DNA of 64,000 nt from Fusarium oxysporum f. sp. lycopersici 4287. Taxonomy: Eukaryota; Ascomycota; Sordariomycetes; Hypocreales; Nectriaceae. The notes under the pieces were generated by a model. The model was not told where the DNA came from. It made no database searches and was given only the letters and a program-made list of their open reading frames with translations. Below are positions 58,045 to 64,000 of this stretch, in pieces. The stretch's first letter is position 1, and each line of letters opens with the position of its first letter. The DNA lies in assembly GCF_000149955.1 (NCBI RefSeq), contig NC_030990.1, positions 1,514,158 to 1,578,157 of the forward strand. The letters run 5' to 3'. The position numbers were made by a program, and so were the translations under genes.

Positions 58045-58628
58045 CATGTACTAAGTATGAGCGTCGTGTCCTATCCAAGCCGCTATTGGCGCAGGCCACT
58101 GGTAGAAAGACTAGATAACTTGTGTTAGGACAGAGGCACCAAAAAGAGAGAGTTGCGTTGGATGCACACTCAGAAGGGCAATGATTATATATTCTACCTA
58201 TAACAGGACCTTTCTACACAATATACTGAGAACTATCAAGTATGCTTGGTAGACAGCGTAAGCCAGGCATGAAGTCGGGGAAAGCTTAGCTGTCCAGCCA
58301 ACACATTACCACCATTTACTCCCGCTTCCTTAACAGCACCCCAAGACGAAACCACGCCTGCAAACTCTGTCGTACGCAAGGGCCAAGCCATGCATCCCAA
58401 TGTAAGTCATTAAGCAGTCTACTCTAGGCCTCCTCCTGAAAAGTGTGGTATCGAAAAAAATAAATAAAGTGATGCTCAGGACGTCATGAGAAGGGGACCG
58501 GGAGACGACTGCTGGGTAGTGATCCCCCTGGGGCATTTGGTTCGTAGGTAGAGAAGCTGCAGATGGGCTCAGTCTGACCCTGACGCTGAGTGGGGAAGTT
58601 ATGATATGAGTCTTCGTCCATCACCACA
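58045..58628. other. Convergent 3' regions, racemase-like / VPS1
   Basis: 584 bp between gene ends; no feature beyond expected 3' untranslated regions. Confidence 0.4.
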
Positions 58629-60992
58629 TCACTGCACTTGACTGACGATCTCACTAGCCTTCGAGAGAGACTCAACCATCTGCTGGCACTCCTTTCTCCG
58701 TCGGATTGTGAAGTCACTCTCTTTCAGAAGGTCGTCCAATGTGTCGGTTCGGTACATGTTCTCCAATAGCTCTCGTTGCATTTCGTCCTTGGTAAACCTA
58801 TAGCTGATGTTAGGCGACTTGAGGGAATCTCTGGCTGCGAAACACTTACTGCACAAGATTCAGCATGACAGCCTTGGGGACCATGTCAATCATGGTTCGC
58901 TTGACGATGTTATAGTAAGAGGAGATGAGGAGCTCTGTACAATCATTAGTATTATGTCATAAAAGCCAAACCCTTCATCTGTACGTACTGATAACCTCTA
59001 CCTCAATGTTCTCGCGTTCTGACAGAGTACCAGAAGCCTTGAGAGTGGGTGGAGGAGCTTCCATAGCGGCGGCCTTTTTCTTGTTCTTGGCCGCGAAGAA
59101 ACTGCCAAAGAAGCCCGAGTTACCGGCGCTATCAGGATCGGGGACTGTCGGGCTTGCAGCCCGGGGGGTTGATGCGAGTGGCTTGCCAGTCTTGGGGTCA
59201 ACCTGAACAGGCTTGCTGGGGTTATATCGCTCATTCACCATCGCCATTGCCTGAGATATCAGTTTAGTGCCATTTCAAGTAAGCCCAGGATCGAATCAGC
59301 TTACTCGGTGACCGTTCAAAAAGTCGGGGTGGCCTGTGTTGACGTAGCATGACTCCATAGCCACCAAATCTCTGACAAGCTTGTTGGTAGGTTCCATAGC
59401 CTTCTTGAAAAAAGCAATTACTACGCCATGCATCTTTTCCTTCAGTTGAGGGTATCGGCGGTAAAGCTGCTTGGCGAGAAGCTGTGACAGAATTCGAACA
59501 AGTTCATCGTATACGAGAGAAACACACTTCAAGCTGGGGTCTTCCAATCGCTTGATCTGCTGCTTCACAATCAGTTCGAAAGCGGTAGTACCAACAAATA
59601 GTGCTGGAGAAGAGCCAGAAGAGTTATAGAGGATGGTACGGATGTCGACATCCTTGACGACATCAAATGGGTCAATGGCCTTGACACCGTTTGAGTAAAG
59701 CTCGTGGAAGACAAAGCTGATACGAGCACCTCCCGAAAGCTCAGTGCTGGACAGCTCAGTGTTGTTACCATCCAGAACTGTGCGCCACTCATTGGTGAAC
59801 TCGGTGATGATATTGAGAACGATGTTGGCGCTGTTGCCGAGCATAGAGGGGCCGAGACTTTCCAGCTCAGCTGAGTACTTTTGAAGAGAACTACTGATGC
59901 GGGCCTTGATGTCAGGTAGGGTCTGTTTGATGTGCATCATGAGAATAAGGTTAAGTTTGCGCGCGAGATAAGGAGTTCCACAGTATGAGCTCTTGTTTCG
60001 GTAAGCCTTATGGTTTTCGAAAAAGTTCTTCTCAGCCTCGAGCGCCTGGTTGATGGCCTTTCGATTATCAATATCTCGTTGGCCTCGATTCACAACGGGG
60101 ACGTAGCCCAGTCGAAGAGGAATGACACGGTTCGACAGAATATCGATGACATCGGTTCCCTCATCCATCAGATCAACCTTGGTTAAGACTCCGATCGTCC
60201 TTTGACCTTCAGGGTCAACCTCTCGTGCCAGCTTGAGACCGTCCGAGTTGGCCAAATCTTGGTTGGCGGCAGTGACTGCAAGTATGATGGCGTTGGACTT
60301 GCCAATATGTTTAAGAACCATCTCCCGGATCTGTCGTTCGATATCGCGGGGCTGGTCTCCGACTGGGACCTTGGTAAGTCCGGGCAAATCGACCAGGGTC
60401 AGAGTGAGGACGTTGGGAGAGTAGATACGAAGGTTGATGGGAGCGGGGGAGATGCCGGCATTTCGTCCAACCTTGGCTTCTGTTTCTCGAGAGATCTCGT
60501 CTCGAATCTTGGAGAAGTCGTAGAACTTCTGCCCAGGGGCATGAAGGAACTCTCCCCACTCATCGGCATTGGCCTGCTTGTCGTTGGTGGTATCAACCTC
60601 ATCGGCCTTGACTCCATTGCTCTGTGCCGGGCGGTTGATGAGTTGAAGAACGAGGGGACGTCGGGTTACAATACCAGAGCCTCGGGGCAGGCTAAGAGGG
60701 GCGGTCAGTCTCATGGCGACCCAACGTAGGCGGTATGCAGCAAACTCACAAGTCTCGACCGACAATATTCTCCAAAACTGAACTCTTTCCACTTGACTGG
60801 CTTCCCACCACGGCGATCTGAGGCAAGTCGATAGGGTTGTTAACACCGACAGTCGCGAAAACATCCTGAAGCTTATTGACAAGTCTATCAATGGAAGTTA
60901 GAGGCAGGGTAGAGTTGGAGGATTGACATCGTGACTAACTGGATCAGGGCGGGATCCGAAATGCCGCCCTGTGAAGCAAGGGTGCCGCTCAT
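58629..60992 (-). CDS. VPS1: Dynamin-like GTPase Vps1 (vacuolar protein sorting)
   Basis: Six exons on the minus strand: 60992-60940, 60884-60750, 60691-59305, 59250-58989, 58934-58850 and 58797-58629, total 696 residues. ATG 60992 starts [17 protein letters not shown]. The GTPase domain has P-loop GSQSSGKS (45-52), [11 protein letters not shown] (G3) and [12 protein letters not shown] (G4). The middle domain ([19 protein letters not shown]) and a Pro/Ala/Lys-rich variable insert (about residues 530-600) follow, then the GTPase effector region ([20 protein letters not shown], ending EIVSQVQ). No PH or proline-rich domain, as expected for Vps1. It drives membrane fission at the Golgi/endosome, vacuole and peroxisome. 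The last splice gives NLVQ/FTKDEMQ; neighbouring junctions all keep frame. Confidence 0.95.
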
Positions 60993-63131
60993 GTTCGTTG
61001 ATTCTTCCAGCTTGAAACTGTGTACGCTTGAACGATGCGTAAAGTCGAGCGGGTTGAAAACGATGGGTGGGGGAGGAGGGTTATTGGTTTATTTAACTTC
61101 CGGAAAGCGGTCGAGGCAAAAGATAGCAGGAAACGTTGCGCAAGTTTGGAAAAAGGCACCACAGCAGCCCTGGTTGGTCTGTAAGATTTTCACCCGTACA
61201 AGTCGCGAGAATGAACAGCGTTCGGGGGTGGAAGCTCGTTGTATATGAGAAATGGGTGGTGTTGCTAGAATAAAGGAGGGAACTCGCAGGACGACAGCGA
61301 GTTCACGAGCCTAATGGCACTAAGAATTGCGCGCCGCATTACGTCCTTACATTGTGCCACACAGTGGCGCAGGAATGCCCAATCTCAGATTTTATTGCCT
61401 TACATAACTGGTCCAAAGGCTTAGCGTTCCCATCAATTGTATTGCACGTGACGGCCCTGAATATCATTCTGGCCAACATGGAAGCTAAGAACTCTGTAGC
61501 CTGATGAACACGTCAGCTTGTGATGGTCCCCAAAGATAAAAATGGTTGCCTTCCTTTAGGCGGCATATCTAAGAGAAGCCATGGCGATACTGTCACAACA
61601 TGGCTTCATCAGTCGGTAGCTTCTCCTGGCTGGAGGCCTCGATATAGATGTTCGAACCTGAGGTACCTATTCATCTCACCTATCAAGGTATATTCAAAAA
61701 GCGACCCAAAATGGACTTTGGATTAAACATGTATCTGATTCTATTCAATCAAACCCAGGAGCGGTTCATTTGTTTTGTCATCATATTTCGTTGGCGCTTT
61801 ACAGGTTTCAATACGGTAATTCAAGGACACTTGTACTATTAGACCCTTGTTCATATGGTCAGTTCTTGTTGGATCTTTCGATGCCAACTTCAAGCGACGA
61901 TAAAAATCCAGTTAGCCATGCCTTCATTCTAATTTGTTATTTTGAAAAGAAAAAGAAGTTGTCTCCAGGCCCTAACAGGGTAAAGAGGAAGGGAAGGATC
62001 ATGTGCATGAAATACAGAAGTAGTGGGTGAGCTACAATGACAAGATGTCCGTCTTGTGCATGATATCCAGTGGAGGCTATATAGTACTATCAAGTAACTA
62101 CTAATGTAGTAGCTTGCTCGAGAACTGCGAGCATGGTGGTAGGACTTGTGTGAGTGATTGCAGCAGAGTAGCAGTAAGAACATAAAGTTTCTGGGTGCCC
62201 CCTTGAAGAAAAGCACACTGTAAGAAATTCTCGGGATTTCACAAAGCCAGGCGCAGTCCAGGATTCGGGAGTATCTCATCATTTGTGGTGACGATATGAT
62301 TTGAACGTCATCAGCTAAGGCTGCACTGGTGTGGGGGTGACACTGCATCTTAAGCCGAGACGCTAACTGACGGATGGGTGAGAAGTTCCATTAGGTCTTC
62401 GAGTTCGTTAGCAGTCAACAAGAGAATGCATGCCTATATGTTTCGTCCTTTGGGGTATTAGAAAGAAAATTACCTATCAAAGAAGTGATGGGACATCAAA
62501 ATAGTAAACAGAGGCAATGTTGAATAGGCTATCTCGTCTCGCAAACCTCCACTCATTCCGCCCTCTGTTTCATAATTCCCAATGTTTATGCCACTCAACG
62601 TCAGCACCAATGACCGATGTTTCAGGGGTAGACCTGGGGAGAACCTGGGCTGCAGGTGGGCTTGGGTGTGCTGTACACCTGCTTGCTTGCTGAAGGAGAA
62701 GCATCCAAGGGTGCTTACGGCTCCCAATTAGCACCAACGACAACAGACAGCTCTGCCATACCTCAACACATAACACCATACCTGCGGACCTGTAGTCACT
62801 AAGACCACCACAGTGATAGCTCTGATAACCTCGTTGAAACTCGTAAATATTGAATTGAGCCGTCTCTGGCTTACTCAACATCTGCCTACTAATTTATAAA
62901 AGACCAAGACGGCTGTTTCCTCCAGCATCTTCACCTCGTCACATGCACCTACCTTGCGAACTGACCACAGCTACTAACCTAACCTACCTACCTATCAAGC
63001 GCCACCACCTCCACCTCCCGCTTCCAACCACCATCCATTACATACACTACATCACAATACCACGACTCTTCACATCCATCCTGCCTTCTGTCATCGTGCT
63101 GGCCTTCTTGTTGTTTCATTATCTTGCCTGA
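60993..63131. promoter_or_regulatory. Divergent region between VPS1 and the WDR26/Gid7-like gene
   Basis: 2.1 kb with no supportable gene. The stretch 62940-63120 is C/T-rich with many ACCTACC and CCACC runs, typical of a long fungal leader. Short frames at 61929-62348 and 62570-62881 have no recognisable content. Confidence 0.4.
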
Positions 63132-64000
63132 ATACTGCCTTTTCTGGTCGAAAGCCAGTTTTCTACTAATCAAGCTACCCCAGATTCTACCGCGGCAGGA
63201 AACCGCGGAGAGGCCGTCCTGGACTCCTCCGGCGAGCCATCGCACCCAAATCTCCACGACACCACTTCCAGTGATCCAGACACGCCACATCTTCTTTCGA
63301 ACTTTCCTAACACTACTGCTTCTGCCCATTCCTCCGCCGTCTCCCCGGCTAACGTAACCGCACCCCAACCCCATCGACAAAACCGGAATCAGACACAGAC
63401 TGGCATCGCGAATATAGATTCTTCGGCTGCCAGATTTGAAGGACTTCCGGGTCAAGTACCGGCTCGGATACTCGGACGACGTCAACGCTCCCCAGCTCCT
63501 GACCGCCGTTTCGAACCGTCAACCGACCGATCCTACACGCCAGACGGTTATCTTATCGCTGAGCCTAGAGCAAAGCGACGAAGAGGGAACGTCACGATGG
63601 GTGGCAGTGACATTCTTGATCCCCATAATGGTGCTCCTTTAGGAATATCTAATGGATCAAGTGAAGTGTTTTCAGGGGTCACAAATGGTAATAAGACTGC
63701 CTTGAACGGATCTTCAGCTCGAGATAAGAACACTTCGGTCATCAGACGCAACGAACAATCCTCAAAGTACTTTGGCCATGATCGTGAGGAGGTAACCCGA
63801 CTATTGATACAAGCGTTATCAGACATGGGGTATCGGACTGCCGCAGATAATGTGAGCCAAGAGAGTGGGTACGAATTGGAAAGCCCAACCGTAGCCGGCT
63901 TCAGATCTGCTGTTCTGACCGGGTCATGGCCCGTGGCCGAAGAGTTACTTGCCGGCGCTTCGTTGGAGACTGAAGGCCCAGGTAACGGCCTTGTATTGGC
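63132..64000 (+). CDS. WDR26/Gid7-like protein, N-terminal part (runs off the window)
   Basis: The frame is open from just after a TGA at 63129 to the window end. The first ATG in it is at 63597 (MGGSDILDPHNGAPLG). The open, Ser/Pro/Thr/Asn-rich sequence before it (about 63184-63596) looks coding and may belong to the protein if an upstream exon exists; TACCCCAG/ATT at 63183 is a possible acceptor. The folded part begins YFGHDREEVTRLLIQALSDM then GYRTAADNVSQESGYELESP and FRSAVLTGSWPVAEELLAGA: a LisH/CTLH-type helical module as in WDR26/Gid7, which precedes a WD40 propeller lying beyond the window. Gid7 acts in the GID/CTLH ubiquitin ligase that degrades gluconeogenic enzymes in yeast. The start is unresolved. 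Confidence 0.75.
   Translation, partial: MLPFLVESQFSTNQATPDSTAAGNRGEAVLDSSGEPSHPNLHDTTSSDPDTPHLLSNFPNTTASAHSSAVSPANVTAPQPHRQNRNQTQTGIANIDSSAARFEGLPGQVPARILGRRQRSPAPDRRFEPSTDRSYTPDGYLIAEPRAKRRRGNVTMGGSDILDPHNGAPLGISNGSSEVFSGVTNGNKTALNGSSARDKNTSVIRRNEQSSKYFGHDREEVTRLLIQALSDMGYRTAADNVSQESGYELESPTVAGFRSAVLTGSWPVAEELLAGASLETEGPGNGLVL

Overview
The window looks like nuclear DNA of a filamentous ascomycete, most likely a Sordariomycete of the Fusarium type. Genes are compact, introns are short (about 50-160 nt) with GT..AG ends, there are no operons, and the proteins (NADP-glutamate dehydrogenase, rhomboid, Dsc1-like RING ligase, C6 zinc-cluster factor, Pth11-like fragment) read as typical of that group. 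I placed it by recognising families, not by a database search. There is one assembly gap of 100 N at 7806-7905.

Layout. 1-4.0 kb holds no convincing gene. 4.0-9.2 kb (minus) is a gene for a very large telomere-type OB-fold protein. It is interrupted near codon 309 by foreign DNA containing the gap and the 3' part of a Pth11-like membrane-receptor gene, with an exact 44-bp direct repeat on either side. 9.8-13.9 kb (plus) has a flavin monooxygenase and an aromatic-type aminotransferase in tandem. 14.3-15.6 kb is ribosomal protein L4 (minus), 16.1-19.1 kb an uncharacterised 1024-aa protein with internal repeats and Cys pairs (minus), 20.7-21.2 kb Pga2-like (minus), 22.3-23.7 kb mitochondrial EF-Tu (plus), 24.4-24.8 kb ribosomal protein S29 (minus, three exons, the last coding only 9 nt).

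25.9-30.8 kb is a run of proteostasis genes: an ER protein disulfide isomerase ending in KDEL (plus), a small three-exon HSBP1-like gene (minus), and the Dsc1/Tul1-type membrane RING ligase (plus). 31.1-33.6 kb is a Zn2Cys6 transcription factor (minus). 33.6-40.8 kb is about 7 kb without a supportable gene. 40.9-45.4 kb has a small two-helix membrane protein, a decayed gene fragment and a true rhomboid protease. 47.5-50.9 kb is the DNA polymerase delta catalytic subunit, 54.3-55.8 kb NADP-glutamate dehydrogenase, 56.8-58.0 kb an alpha-methylacyl-CoA racemase-like CoA-transferase family III protein, 58.6-61.0 kb the dynamin-like GTPase Vps1 (minus), and the window ends inside a WDR26/Gid7-like gene (plus).

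Most of this is conserved housekeeping content: translation, replication, ER/Golgi quality control, nitrogen assimilation and vesicle fission. The parts that stand out are the broken telomere-protein gene and its repeated short motifs, the uncharacterised repeat/Cys-pair protein, the decayed gene at 42 kb, and the gene-poor block at 33.6-40.8 kb. I found no CRISPR array, rRNA, convincing tRNA, or intact transposon. Splice sites given are my own reading of consensus plus protein continuity, not transcript data.
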